Source of the DNA: Pyxidicoccus xibeiensis
Lineage (GTDB): Bacteria; Myxococcota; Myxococcia; Myxococcales; Myxococcaceae
Assembly: GCF_024198175.1 (NCBI RefSeq)
Contig: NZ_JAJVKV010000004.1
Location: forward strand, 496,001-560,000
Direction: 5' to 3'
DNA length: 64,000 nt
Shown here one piece after another: positions 15,564 to 24,208 of this stretch. Numbering within the stretch: the stretch's first letter is position 1; each line of letters opens with the position of its first letter. The notes under the pieces are model-generated. The model searched no databases. It had not been told where the DNA came from and was given only the letters and a program-made list of their open reading frames with translations. Both the position numbers and the translations under genes were made by a program.

Positions 15564-15947
15564 TCAGGTCTGCGCGAGCTGGATGAGGTTGCCGCACGTG
15601 TCCTCGAACACGGCGATGGTGACGGGCCCCATCTGCGTCGGCTTCGTGCGGAACACCACGCCCCGCTGGCTCAGCCGCTCGTACTCCGCATGGATGTCCG
15701 TGGAGCCAAAGGACGTCGCGGGAATCCCGTCGTCGAAGAGGGCCTTCTGGAACACCTTCGCGGCCCGGTGCGCATTGGGCTCGAGCAGCAGCTCCACGCC
15801 GTGCGCGCCCTCGGGGGCGACGACCGTCAGCCAGCGGTACTCCCCCACCGGCACGTCCGTCTTCTTCTCGAAGCCGAGCACCTCCGTATAGAACTTCAGG
15901 GCCTTCGCCTGGTCGTCCACCATCACACTGCACACGACAATCTTCAT
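15564..15947 (-). CDS. VOC-superfamily (glyoxalase/bleomycin-resistance-like) protein
   Basis: 127 residues from the ATG at 15947, with GGGAGG 6 bp upstream. The two beta-alpha-beta-beta-beta modules of the vicinal-oxygen-chelate fold are clear: VVCSVMVDDQAKALKFYTEVLGFEKK, and AEYERLSQRGVVFRTKPTQMG with FEDTCGNLIQLAQ. The closing E-D-x-x-G-N-L-I segment is typical. Substrate cannot be read from the sequence. Two ArsR-type inverted repeats in its promoter region suggest induction by a small-molecule-sensing regulator encoded elsewhere. Confidence 0.88.
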   Translation of the reverse strand: MKIVVCSVMVDDQAKALKFYTEVLGFEKKTDVPVGEYRWLTVVAPEGAHGVELLLEPNAHRAAKVFQKALFDDGIPATSFGSTDIHAEYERLSQRGVVFRTKPTQMGPVTIAVFEDTCGNLIQLAQT

Positions 15948-16022
15948 CCTCGCCTCCCGGGGACCACGGATGGGTTCGCTGTTCAGGACCCCGCGCGCCC
16001 GGCTCGGCACACCGGCGAATCC

Positions 16023-16038
16023 TCAACCATGTAGTTGA
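16023..16038. promoter_or_regulatory. ArsR-like operator half of a pair (distal)
   Basis: TCAACCATGTAGTTGA is an inverted repeat with one mismatched position (TCAAC/GTTGA arms). It lies 76 bp upstream of the VOC start. With the next site it forms a pair 40 bp apart, centre to centre, about four helical turns. Confidence 0.55.
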
Positions 16039-16062
16039 GAATAGAGACGGCCTTCGGAACGG

Positions 16063-16078
16063 TCAACCTTCTGGTTGA
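16063..16078. promoter_or_regulatory. ArsR-like operator half of a pair (proximal to the TonB gene)
   Basis: TCAACCTTCTGGTTGA has perfect TCAACC/GGTTGA arms with a 4-bp centre, the form bound by ArsR-family regulators of small-molecule-response genes. It lies between the VOC gene and the divergent TonB receptor gene and could serve either. Confidence 0.55.
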
Positions 16079-16157
16079 AGGATTGAGCTTCGTCCACTGG
16101 ATGCCGTGGCGGCTTCAGACGCCGCCGCGCCGCGAGACTGCCTGCTAGAGCGGGCCC

Positions 16158-18623
16158 ATGGCCGCGCTTCCCGATGAGCACCGTTCAGCATGTGGACGTC
16201 CCGAGGCTCCTCGCGGGCTGCTGGCAGGGCTGCTGATTGCGTGCCTGATGCTTCCCGCACCATCGCGGGCGGAAGCGCCGAAGGCTGGCGCCGACATGGC
16301 AGCGAGGCCTGGCCCCACGGAGGTCGCGCCCACGCGGCCCGGAGCGGAGCGCGACGTGGGAGCGCTCCTGGCTGAGCGCGGCGCTGCGCTTCCTCCGGAC
16401 GAAGCAGGGGCTCCCGTGGAAAACCACCAGGACGAGCGTGGCACTCCGCCCTCTCCAGCGGGAGAGGAAGCTCACGCGGGAACCGACCAGGACGAGCGTG
16501 GCACTCCGCCCTCTCCAGCGGGAGAGGAAGCTCACGCGGGAACCGACCAGGACGAGCGTGGCATTCCGCCCGCTCCAATCGGAGAGGAGGCCCAGGCGGG
16601 CGCGTCCTCGGAGGCAGCCAGTGCCCCGGCCGCCGACGATTCCGCGGGTGCCGGCACGGTCGTCACGGGGACGCGGCTGCCGCGCCCCATCCGCGACGTG
16701 CCCGCCACCACCGTGGTGATTCCCCGAGCGGAAATCGAGCGCAGCCCCACGCTGACGCAGGACGCCCTCGTGCGCACCCTGCCCTCCGCCGCCACCTTCC
16801 GCCGCACGCCCAGCCTCGTGTCGGACCCCACCGCGCAGGGGCTCAACCTGCGCGGCCTGGCGCCGTCGGGCGTGGCGCGCAGCCTCGTGCTCCTCGACGG
16901 CATCCCCGTCAATGACCCGTTCGGGGGCTGGGTCTTCTGGCGCTCGCTGCCCCGGCTCGGCATCGACCGCATCGAGGTCGTCCCCAGCGGCGGCTCCGCG
17001 CTCTATGGCAGCGCCGCGCTCGGCGGCGTCGTGCAGCTGCTCTCCCGCCCCGTCTCCGGCGCGAGCCTCGAGGCCGACGTGGCCTACGGCAACCTGGACA
17101 CCGGCCACTTCGCCGCGCGGGGCGCGGACCGCTGGGGCCCCGTGCGTGCCTCGGTGGAGACGGAGCTGCTCACCAGCGACGGCTACCGCATCGTCGCCCC
17201 GTCGCAGCGAGGGCCCGCCGACACCGTCACCCCCAGCAACCACGCCGTGCTCAACGGCCGCGTGGACGTGGACGCATCCGACACACTGTCGCTCTCCGCT
17301 CGCGCCGGCCTCTTCCGGGAGAACCAGAATGGCGGCACGCGCTCCACCACCGCGCGCGTGGAGCTGGCGCAGTTCGGCGCGGGTGCGCGGCTGCTCACGG
17401 AAGACAGCGGCACCTTCACCCTGGACCTCTTCGGCCGCGTGCAGCGCTTCGAGCAGAGCCGGGCGCGCTTGGCGGAGGGGCGCACCAGCGAGACACGCGC
17501 CGCCTACCAGGACGTGCCCGCGGATGACCAGGGCGTCTCGCTGCTGTGGACGGGCCCCGCCTGGACGTGGGGCGGCACGCACGTCATCACCGCCGGGCTC
17601 GACGCGCGGCGCATGGCCGGCACGTCCGAGGAGCGCCTCTTCCCTCCGGAGCCCACGCCCACCTCCACCTTCGTGCGCGCCGCCGGGGGCACCCAGGCCT
17701 CCGGCGGCCTCTTCCTCCAGGACCTCTACACCGTGTCCCCCGCGCTGGAGCTGTCCGCCGCGCTCCGCCTGGACGCGTGGCGCAACACCGGCGGCGAGCA
17801 GCGCGTGGAGCGCGCCAGCGGCGCCGTGGAGACGACAGGGTTCGAAGACGGCGCCGAGCAGCAGCTCAGCCCGCGCCTGGGCCTGCGGCTGCGCCCGGTG
17901 GAGTGGCTCACGCTGCGCGCCTCCGGCTACCGCGCCTTCCGCGCCCCCACGCTCAACGAGCTGTACCGCCCCTTCCAGGTGGGCACCGTGCTCACCGCCG
18001 CCAACGCGGCCCTGCGCGCCGAGCGCCTGTGGGGCGCCGAGGCCGGCGTGGAGGCCGAGGCCACACGAAGCCTCACCGCGCGCGTCACCGGCTTCTGGAA
18101 CGTGCTCGACGCGCCCATCACCAACGTCACGCTCGCCGAGCCCCTGCCGGACGGCGCCACCCGCCAGCGGATGAACCTGGGACAGGCGCGCGTGCGAGGC
18201 GTGGAGGCGGGCCTGGACTGGCGCCTGTCACGCCAGTGGACGGCCCTCTTCGCCTACACCTTCGTGGACCCCACCGTCACCCGCGCGCCCGGCCAGCCGG
18301 AGCTGGTGGGAAAGCAGCTCGCGCAGGACCCGCGACACCGGGGCACCGCCCTCGTCAGCTTCGACGAGCCGTCCCTCTTCACCGCCACCGTGCAGCTGCG
18401 CGTCACCGGGCCCCAGTACGAGGACGACCTCAACGAGCGCGGCATGGGCGGCTACGCGGTGGTGGACGTGGCCGCCAGCCGCCACCTCTTCTGGAAGGTG
18501 GACGGCTTCGCCGCGGTGGAGAACCTCTTCGACCGCGAGTACCTCGCGGGCCGCGCCGGCGTGGACACCCTGGGCCCGCCGCTGACGGCCCGCGTGGGCC
18601 TGCGGCTGCGCGGCATCCCCTGA
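16158..18623 (+). CDS. TonB-dependent outer-membrane receptor
   Basis: 821 residues. A signal peptide (LLAGLLIACLMLPAPSRA) is followed by an unusual Pro/Glu/Ala-rich stretch that contains 20-residue repeats (about residues 90-150). The plug begins at GTVVTGTRLPRPIRDVPATTVVI, continues with LNLRGLAPSGVARSLVLLDGIPVNDPFGGW and IEVVPSGGSALYGSAALGGVVQLLSR, all typical of BtuB-like receptors, and a 22-strand barrel follows. The C-terminus ends in alternating strand residues (LTARVGLRLRGIP) without the usual terminal aromatic. It probably imports an iron chelate, cobamide or other nutrient. No classical TonB box is obvious, and the repeats may displace it. Confidence 0.88.
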   Translation: MAALPDEHRSACGRPEAPRGLLAGLLIACLMLPAPSRAEAPKAGADMAARPGPTEVAPTRPGAERDVGALLAERGAALPPDEAGAPVENHQDERGTPPSPAGEEAHAGTDQDERGTPPSPAGEEAHAGTDQDERGIPPAPIGEEAQAGASSEAASAPAADDSAGAGTVVTGTRLPRPIRDVPATTVVIPRAEIERSPTLTQDALVRTLPSAATFRRTPSLVSDPTAQGLNLRGLAPSGVARSLVLLDGIPVNDPFGGWVFWRSLPRLGIDRIEVVPSGGSALYGSAALGGVVQLLSRPVSGASLEADVAYGNLDTGHFAARGADRWGPVRASVETELLTSDGYRIVAPSQRGPADTVTPSNHAVLNGRVDVDASDTLSLSARAGLFRENQNGGTRSTTARVELAQFGAGARLLTEDSGTFTLDLFGRVQRFEQSRARLAEGRTSETRAAYQDVPADDQGVSLLWTGPAWTWGGTHVITAGLDARRMAGTSEERLFPPEPTPTSTFVRAAGGTQASGGLFLQDLYTVSPALELSAALRLDAWRNTGGEQRVERASGAVETTGFEDGAEQQLSPRLGLRLRPVEWLTLRASGYRAFRAPTLNELYRPFQVGTVLTAANAALRAERLWGAEAGVEAEATRSLTARVTGFWNVLDAPITNVTLAEPLPDGATRQRMNLGQARVRGVEAGLDWRLSRQWTALFAYTFVDPTVTRAPGQPELVGKQLAQDPRHRGTALVSFDEPSLFTATVQLRVTGPQYEDDLNERGMGGYAVVDVAASRHLFWKVDGFAAVENLFDREYLAGRAGVDTLGPPLTARVGLRLRGIP
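16426..16600 (+). repeat. 60-bp tandem repeats in the TonB receptor N-terminus
   Basis: Bases 16441-16500 and 16501-16560 are identical over 60 bp, the match starts at about 16426, and a third, diverged copy follows to about 16600. Each unit encodes 20 residues of the type QDERGTPPSPAGEEAHAGTD, in frame. The exact identity points to recent duplication. Confidence 0.92.
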
Positions 18624-18631
18624 AGGGCCCT

Positions 18632-20620
18632 TCAGCGAATCGTGCGCACCGGCCGCACCGGGCCGTTGAACCAGCGGCTCAGCTCCACCACGTCGTCCAC
18701 GCGGCGCGCGGGCGGCAGGCTGGAGAGGAAGACCTGGCCGTACGCCTTCGTCACGATGCGCCGGTCCAACATGGCGACGATTCCACGGTCGGCCTGCGTG
18801 CGGATGAGCCGCCCGAAGCCCTGACGCAGCGCCAGCGCCGCCTGCGGCAGCTGGTACGCGTCGAAGGGCTCCTCGCCCCGCTGCTGGAGCTGGTTGATGC
18901 GCGCGGCCACCAGCGGGTCCCCCGGTGACGCGAAGGGCAGCCGGTCGATGATGACCAGGCTCAGCGCGTCACCCGGCACGTCCACGCCCTCCCAGAAGCT
19001 GTGCGCCGCGAACAGCACGCTCGGCGTCTCGCGGAAGGCCTCCAGCAGCTGCTGCTTGGGCCGCTCGCCCTGGAGCAGCGCCTGGTAGGGCAGCTGCCCC
19101 GCCGTCAGCTCGTACGCGCGCACCATGTTGCGCAGCGAGGTGAAGAGCACGAAGGCGCGCCCTCCCGTCACCTCGCAGAGCTTGAGGATCTCCTCCGCCG
19201 CCGCCTCGATGAAGCCGGGGGCCGACGGGTCCGGCAGGTGCGTGGGCGTGTACAGCGCCGCCTGCGTCGGGAAGTCGAAGGGGCTGGCCACCGCCAGCGT
19301 GCGCACCTGCGTCACCGGCTGCCCGTCCTCGCCGTACAGCCCCATGCGCCGGGCGAAGAAGTCGAAGCGGCTGTCCGCCGCCAGCGTGGCCGACGTGTAC
19401 ACCACCGTGTCCAGCGCGCCGTACATCCGGTCGCGCAGCTCCTTCGCCACGTCGATGGGGCTGGCGCGAAGGAACAGGCCCTTGCCCCGGGCTTCCGCCC
19501 AGTACACGTGGTCCGCCGACTCCGCCTTCGCCAGGAAGCCGAGCTGCTCCTCCAGCTCGTCGGCCCGGCGAGTCATGGCCGCCAGCTCCGGCTCCCGCTC
19601 TCCCACGGTGAAGGCGGACAGCGCCGCCAGCGCGTCGCGCACGCCCTCCAGCGAGGTGGACAGCTTCGCCATCGTCTCGGGCTTGAGCGCCACCGAGGAC
19701 TCGAGCCCCGTCAGCCCCAGCGCACGGGGCGCCTGCGCGAAGAGGGACTCGGTGCTGGAGCGCAGCCGCGCCGCCAGCGCGCGCAGCATGGCGTGGCGCG
19801 AGTCCTCCTCCTTCAGCGCCGCCACCGTGTCGCGCGCCAGCTCCTCCAGCCGGTAGTTGGAGACGCTGCACCCGAAGTGGCCGCTGGCCGCGTCCTCCAG
19901 CGCATGCGCCTCGTCGAAGATGACCGCGTCGTACCAGGGCAGCACGCCCTCGGTGCGCTTGCCGGAGCTGCGAAGCGCCAGGTCCGCGAAGAAGAGGTGG
20001 TGGTTCACCACCAGGAGGTCCGCGCCCTCCGCGCGCTTGCGCATGCGCGTGACGTGGCAGTTCTCGTACAGCGGGCACTTCGTGCCCATGCACGTCTCGG
20101 ACGTGGTGGACAGGCGGGACCAGGCGCTGAAGGACTCGGGGAGGTCCAACTCGGCGCGGTCGCCCGTGTCCGTCGCCTCCGCCCACTTCTTCAGCTTCGG
20201 CCAGTAGCGCGACTCCTCACGCGAGGAGAACTGCGGGTCCTTCGAGAAGGCGTCGTAGCGGTGCAGGCAGAGGTAGTTGCTGCGCCCCTTGAGGTACGCG
20301 GCCTCGAAGCGCAGCCCCATCTTCTCCCGCATCAAGGGCAGGTCCTTGAAGAAGACCTGGTCCTGCAGCGTCTTGGTGGCCGTGGACACCACCACCCGCC
20401 GCCCGGAGAGAATCGCCGGCACCAGGTAGGCGAGCGTCTTGCCCGTGCCCGTCCCGGCCTCCGCCAGCAGGTAGCTGCGCTCGGTGAAGGCCCGCTCCAC
20501 GGCGCGCGCCATCTGCAGCTGCTCCGGGCGGTGCTCGTAGCCGGGCAGGGCGGCCTCGAGCGCGCCTCCGGGACCGAGGAGGGAGTCGACGGAGAAGGAC
20601 GTGGAGGAAGGAAGCGACAT
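18632..20620 (-). CDS. DinG/YoaA-family (XPD-like) iron-sulphur DNA helicase
   Basis: 662 residues. Walker A is AEAGTGTGKT (53-62) and the Walker B box is DEAH (236-239). Four Cys (118, 177, 182, 188) are spaced as in the 4Fe-4S domain of XPD/DinG helicases. The arch and motif VI regions are present near the end (QGFGRLIRTQADRG). It is an ATP-dependent 5'-to-3' helicase that unwinds D-loops, R-loops or damaged forks. It is convergent with the TonB receptor gene with 8 bp between stops. There is no good ribosome site at the ATG. Confidence 0.93.
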   Translation of the reverse strand: MSLPSSTSFSVDSLLGPGGALEAALPGYEHRPEQLQMARAVERAFTERSYLLAEAGTGTGKTLAYLVPAILSGRRVVVSTATKTLQDQVFFKDLPLMREKMGLRFEAAYLKGRSNYLCLHRYDAFSKDPQFSSREESRYWPKLKKWAEATDTGDRAELDLPESFSAWSRLSTTSETCMGTKCPLYENCHVTRMRKRAEGADLLVVNHHLFFADLALRSSGKRTEGVLPWYDAVIFDEAHALEDAASGHFGCSVSNYRLEELARDTVAALKEEDSRHAMLRALAARLRSSTESLFAQAPRALGLTGLESSVALKPETMAKLSTSLEGVRDALAALSAFTVGEREPELAAMTRRADELEEQLGFLAKAESADHVYWAEARGKGLFLRASPIDVAKELRDRMYGALDTVVYTSATLAADSRFDFFARRMGLYGEDGQPVTQVRTLAVASPFDFPTQAALYTPTHLPDPSAPGFIEAAAEEILKLCEVTGGRAFVLFTSLRNMVRAYELTAGQLPYQALLQGERPKQQLLEAFRETPSVLFAAHSFWEGVDVPGDALSLVIIDRLPFASPGDPLVAARINQLQQRGEEPFDAYQLPQAALALRQGFGRLIRTQADRGIVAMLDRRIVTKAYGQVFLSSLPPARRVDDVVELSRWFNGPVRPVRTIR

Positions 20621-20639
20621 CGTTTCCGGGAGGGGAGCG

Positions 20640-20728
20640 GGAGCAGCCGGACAAGATAGCAGCGGGCGCCGCGCGAGGCGCGTTTCCGTCCATCGCCGGC
20701 TCGGTTCTCCTGGATGGCCGGCTGCTCC
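20640..20728. repeat. Inverted repeat upstream of the helicase gene
   Basis: GGAGCAGCCGG (20640-20650) and CCGGCTGCTCC (20718-20728) are perfect 11-bp arms around a 67-base loop. It fills the gap between the zinc-ribbon gene stop and the helicase start, both on the minus strand, and could be a terminator-like or 5'-leader structure. Confidence 0.35.
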
Positions 20729-20753
20729 ACGGGGGAGCGCCAGCCCGGGGGTG

Positions 20754-21704
20754 TCACGGCCCCGCCATCAGCGACCGCAGGTTCTGGAAGACGAACACGG
20801 CCAGCACCAGCACCACGAGGAAGAGCACCGCCACGCCGGCCATCTTCAGGCGCTGCTGGTTGAGGGAGGGCCCGGCGGGCTCGGCCGTGGCCGGCACCAC
20901 CAGGGTGGCCCGGCGCACCACCTCGTCCCGCCCGCGCTTCGCCATGGCGTCTTCGGGAGCCCAGGCCAGCCGCAGGCGGTACAGGCGGCCCACCATGGCC
21001 AGCTCGCCGCGCCCCATGGCCAGCGTCATCAGCCGGTCGTGCGCCTCCCCGTCGTCCCAGTGCTCCGCCAGCGCCCGCCACGCGCCTGCCAGTGCCTCCG
21101 AGGGCTGGTGCTCGTCCGCCACGAAGTTGACGTAGACGAGCCCGCACTGCGCGCAGGACTCCGTGCCCTCGCGCCGGGGGGCCACGCACTTGGGGCAGAA
21201 GCCGGGGGGCGGCTCGAAGAGCGACGCACCGGAAGGAAGCGTCATTCCAGGCGCTTCCGCGTCCGTCCGCACCACGCGCAGGGCCGGCGAGCTGGGGCGC
21301 GCGGCAAGCGGCACCGACGTGGCGACAGGCACCGGCGTGCTGGCGCGCGCGGAAGCCGGCATTGGCGTGGCGGAGGAGACCGACGATGAAGCGGCGGCAC
21401 CAGCGCCCGCCCCCGTGCCTTCCCGCTGAGGGTACGGCATGGCCCCCGGCGTCAGCTCCCGCTGCACGTGGGGCATGGAGCCCAGACCCGAGCCTTCCCG
21501 CTGCACGGAGGGCACGGAGCCCGGACCCGCGGCTTCCCGCTGCACGGAGGACGCGGAGCCCGCCGTGGCGGAGGCCGGGGACGACGGGGGCCGCGCGCGG
21601 TTCTCCGCGCCGCACCGGTCACACGTCACCACGAGCACCCCCGCCTCCACCCGGAACGCCTCCAGGGGAACGAGCCGCTCACATGCCTCGCACTGGAATC
21701 TCAT
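20754..21704 (-). CDS. Zinc-ribbon protein with C-terminal membrane anchor
   Basis: 316 residues from the ATG at 21704, overlapping the protease stop by 4 bp. The N-terminus is a CxxC...CxxC ribbon (MRFQCEAC, then VTCDRCGAENRARP) of the type found on myxobacterial regulatory proteins. A long low-complexity Ala/Pro/Ser linker contains repeated VQRE segments. A second ribbon (GFCPKCVAPRREGTESCAQCG) leads to a helical domain (about 215-280) and a single transmembrane helix near the C-terminus (VAVLFLVVLVLAVFVF). Zinc binding is clear; the partner may be the membrane protease encoded just upstream. Confidence 0.75.
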   Translation of the reverse strand: MRFQCEACERLVPLEAFRVEAGVLVVTCDRCGAENRARPPSSPASATAGSASSVQREAAGPGSVPSVQREGSGLGSMPHVQRELTPGAMPYPQREGTGAGAGAAASSSVSSATPMPASARASTPVPVATSVPLAARPSSPALRVVRTDAEAPGMTLPSGASLFEPPPGFCPKCVAPRREGTESCAQCGLVYVNFVADEHQPSEALAGAWRALAEHWDDGEAHDRLMTLAMGRGELAMVGRLYRLRLAWAPEDAMAKRGRDEVVRRATLVVPATAEPAGPSLNQQRLKMAGVAVLFLVVLVLAVFVFQNLRSLMAGP

Positions 21705-22696
21705 GACAACACCTGACGCAGGGGAATGGGCATGGCGCAGCCGATGAGGGCCAGCAGACACAGCGCGCAGATGAGCTTGCGCGAGGGGCTGAGCGGCTCT
21801 TGCGGCTCCACCACCTCCGGGTGTCCGAAGCCCACCAGCTTGCTCGTCACCAGCAGCCACAGGCCCCAGGACGCGGTGACGAAGACGGTGAGGAACAGCA
21901 GCACCAGCGCCACGCCCCGCCCCACCCAGTGCGCCCGGCGTCCCCACATCGCATAGGCCAGGTGCCCGCCGTCCAGCTGCCCCACCGGCATCAGGTTGAG
22001 CAGCGTCACCAGCAGCCCGAACCAGCCGGCAATCACCACCGGGTGCACCAGCACGTCCTTGCCCTCGGGGATGGGCCCCAGCGCCAGCCAGGTGAGCCCC
22101 TGCATCAGCAGGCTGTCACCGAACACCGTCTGCACGCTGCTGATGGCCTCCTCCGGCACGGGCGGCGCGTTCGTCACCTTCGCCATCACCCAGGCGAACA
22201 GGTCCTTCCCGTACACCCACAGCGAGTCCTCGCCGGGGAACACCGTGGGCAGGCGCGGCGCGTCCACCACCGTGGAGTGGGCCAGCCCCCAGAAGAGGAT
22301 GGGCAGCGCCACCACCAGCCCCGCCAGCGGCCCCGCCGCGCCAATGTCCACCAGGGCATTGCGGTGGGGGATGCGGTCTCGGATGCGGATGACGGCGCCC
22401 AGCGTGCCCACGCCCAGCACCGGCAGCGGGATGAAGTACGGCAGCGACGTGTCCACGCGGTGGAGGCGCGCCAGCAGGTAGTGCCCCATCTCGTGCGTGC
22501 CGAGGATGGCCAGCAAGGACAGGCTGAAGGCCAGCGCGCGCAGGGCCGCGTCGGCGGACACCTCGCCCGGCGTGTAGGGCCGCTGGAAGTGGAAGTAGAG
22601 CAGGTACGACGTGAAGGTGGTCACCACCGTCAGCAGCAGCAGCAGCAGGTGTACCCAGTACCGGGGAGCGGGACGGGCAACGGGGACGGTGTCCAT
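21701..22696 (-). CDS. Site-2-type (M50) intramembrane metalloprotease family protein
   Basis: 331 residues with at least six transmembrane segments. The first zinc motif is HEMGH (68-72) within a helix (AILGTHEMGHYLLAR). The second is NLMPVGQLDGGH (235-246), which matches the M50 N-x-x-P-x-x-x-L-D-G-G consensus. A PDZ-like domain is not visible. It probably cleaves a membrane-bound regulator or a signal-peptide remnant. It lies upstream of and overlaps the zinc-ribbon membrane protein gene by 4 bp, which makes that protein a candidate regulator or substrate (inference). Confidence 0.88.
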   Translation of the reverse strand: MDTVPVARPAPRYWVHLLLLLLTVVTTFTSYLLYFHFQRPYTPGEVSADAALRALAFSLSLLAILGTHEMGHYLLARLHRVDTSLPYFIPLPVLGVGTLGAVIRIRDRIPHRNALVDIGAAGPLAGLVVALPILFWGLAHSTVVDAPRLPTVFPGEDSLWVYGKDLFAWVMAKVTNAPPVPEEAISSVQTVFGDSLLMQGLTWLALGPIPEGKDVLVHPVVIAGWFGLLVTLLNLMPVGQLDGGHLAYAMWGRRAHWVGRGVALVLLFLTVFVTASWGLWLLVTSKLVGFGHPEVVEPQEPLSPSRKLICALCLLALIGCAMPIPLRQVLS

Positions 22697-22789
22697 GAGG
22701 GAGGGCCTCTGGGTTGGCTAGCAAGGGGAGGTGTGCATTGCAACGAGGCCCTGCCCAGTCCTGCGGCAACAGTCTGTGGCCTACGGACC

Positions 22790-22817
22790 TTGACACGGAG
22801 TTGACATCTGGTACGAC
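22790..22817 (+). promoter_or_regulatory. Possible sigma-70 promoter of the small lipoprotein gene
   Basis: TTGACA at 22790-22795, a 16-bp spacer and TACGAC at 22812-22817. A second TTGACA at 22801 has no partner. It lies about 90 bp before the ATG at 22908. The -10 match is poor. Confidence 0.35.
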
Positions 22818-22907
22818 CCCGCCCGCTTGAGGTCCCATTCGAACGGCCGGGCGCACTCCAAGGTGCTCAGCCACCGCACAAGCGTCCTTTAAGAAGAGGG
22901 GAAGACC

Positions 22908-23255
22908 ATGAAGAAGTTCGTCCTGTCCGCCGTTGCCGCCAGCAGCCTGGTTGCCTGCACCAGCGTTGAGAGCGCCGTTGTCTCGGGTTCCGAGATCGCC
23001 TCCAACGGAGAGGCCGTCGCCGTCGTCCAGGCCAGCGCGCTGGGCCTGACCGCCATCTTCCACATCATCGACATCGTCCAGAGCGACCTGGACACCGTGG
23101 TGAACAAGCTCCTCATCGCCGAGGCCAAGGCCATGGGCGCCTCCAAGGTGGAGCTGCTCACCGCCGGCACCACCCCCCGTCACGGCATCTACGCGCTGAC
23201 CGGCTTCATCATCGGCGTGACGTCCTCCGGCGCCACGGGCGTGGCGGTCAAGTAG
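22908..23255 (+). CDS. Small predicted lipoprotein
   Basis: 115 residues; GAGGGGAAG lies upstream of the ATG. Signal peptide MKKFVLSAVAASSLVAC with lipobox LVAC. The rest alternates hydrophobic helix and strand (ALGLTAIFHIIDIV, NKLLIAEAKAMGASKVELLTAGTTPRHGIYALTGFIIGVTSSGATGVAV) and resembles small secreted TRL-like lipoproteins, which sit at the cell surface with unknown function. It is a single-gene unit with its own strong terminator and probably well expressed. Confidence 0.75.
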   Translation: MKKFVLSAVAASSLVACTSVESAVVSGSEIASNGEAVAVVQASALGLTAIFHIIDIVQSDLDTVVNKLLIAEAKAMGASKVELLTAGTTPRHGIYALTGFIIGVTSSGATGVAVK

Positions 23256-23285
23256 TCCACACCCCAGCACACGCTGGCGGTACCG

Positions 23286-23323
23286 GGAGGCCCCCTGGCG
23301 ACAGGCGGGCCTCCTTGCTTTTG
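23286..23323 (+). terminator. Rho-independent terminator
   Basis: GGAGGCCC (23286-23293) pairs with GGGCCTCC (23307-23314) and is followed by TTGCTTTTG. It lies 30 bp after the stop of the small lipoprotein gene. Confidence 0.75.
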
Positions 23324-23356
23324 TAGACTGTCCCCTTCCCCACCTCCGGCCCTCCC

Positions 23357-24160
23357 ATGCGCGACCGCCTCCTGTTGACCTGTGCCCTGCTGGCCCTCGC
23401 CGGCTGCTCCCGGAAGGGCGCGGACGAAGCCGCCGCGCTGATTCCGGAGGTGAAGACGCGGCTGGCCGAGCGCGACGCGAAGCTCGCCAGCTACCGCATC
23501 GCCGGCACGGTGAAGGACGAGGGCCAGGAGGCGGTGAGCTTCACCTTCGACTACCGCGCGCCGCAGCGCATGCGCGGCACGCTGGGCCCGCCCGCCTCGC
23601 GCACCTTCGCGTGGGACGGCGCGCACCTGTTCCAGCAGCTGGACGGGGAGAAGCAGTTCAGCACCTTCAAGTCGGAGCTCCCGCCCGCGAAGCTGGCCGG
23701 CTTCCTCACCGAGACGTTCAGCCCCTTCACCCCGGAGGGCTTCCGCACGCCGCTGCTGCTGCGCAGCGCCACCGCCCGCAAGGCGAAGCACCCGCGCGGC
23801 CCGGAGGCGGTGGAGCTGGTGCAGAAGCTCGAGGGCGAGGCCGCGGGCGTGGAGATGGTCTACGTGCTGCGCTGGCCGAAGCTGGACTTCCTCGCGCAGC
23901 GCACCCGCTTCCCGGACGGCACGGAGGGCGAGGAGCGCGTGGAGGAGGAGCACTGCGACGCGGCGCTGGGGCTGTGCGTCCCGAAGCGCCTCACCCGGTG
24001 GCTGGCCGGCAGGCAGGTAGGTGAGACGGTGCTCGGGCGGGTGGAGCTGAACGCGACGCTGCCCAACGACGCCTTCACCCTGTCCGCGCCGGACGGCTAC
24101 GCGGTGCAGTCGCGGACACTCGTGGAGTCCGCGCCCGCGGCGACGCCTTCGGGCGGTTGA
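23357..24160 (+). CDS. Predicted outer-membrane lipoprotein, LolA/LolB-like fold
   Basis: 267 residues. Signal peptide MRDRLLLTCALLALAGC with lipobox LAGC. The body (ASYRIAGTVKDEGQEAVSFTFDYRAPQRMRGTL, then FAWDGAHLFQQLDGEKQF) has the half-barrel strand pattern of LolA/LolB-like lipid-handling proteins. It has no diagnostic catalytic residues. One Cys pair near 205-212 (HCDAALGLCVPK) may form a disulphide. It precedes the HAD phosphatase gene by about 50 bp and may share its transcript. Confidence 0.6.
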   Translation: MRDRLLLTCALLALAGCSRKGADEAAALIPEVKTRLAERDAKLASYRIAGTVKDEGQEAVSFTFDYRAPQRMRGTLGPPASRTFAWDGAHLFQQLDGEKQFSTFKSELPPAKLAGFLTETFSPFTPEGFRTPLLLRSATARKAKHPRGPEAVELVQKLEGEAAGVEMVYVLRWPKLDFLAQRTRFPDGTEGEERVEEEHCDAALGLCVPKRLTRWLAGRQVGETVLGRVELNATLPNDAFTLSAPDGYAVQSRTLVESAPAATPSGG

Positions 24161-24208
24161 CCGGCACCTCCATCGTCCCCACCTTCGGTGCCGGGGGCTA
24201 CGGCACTT

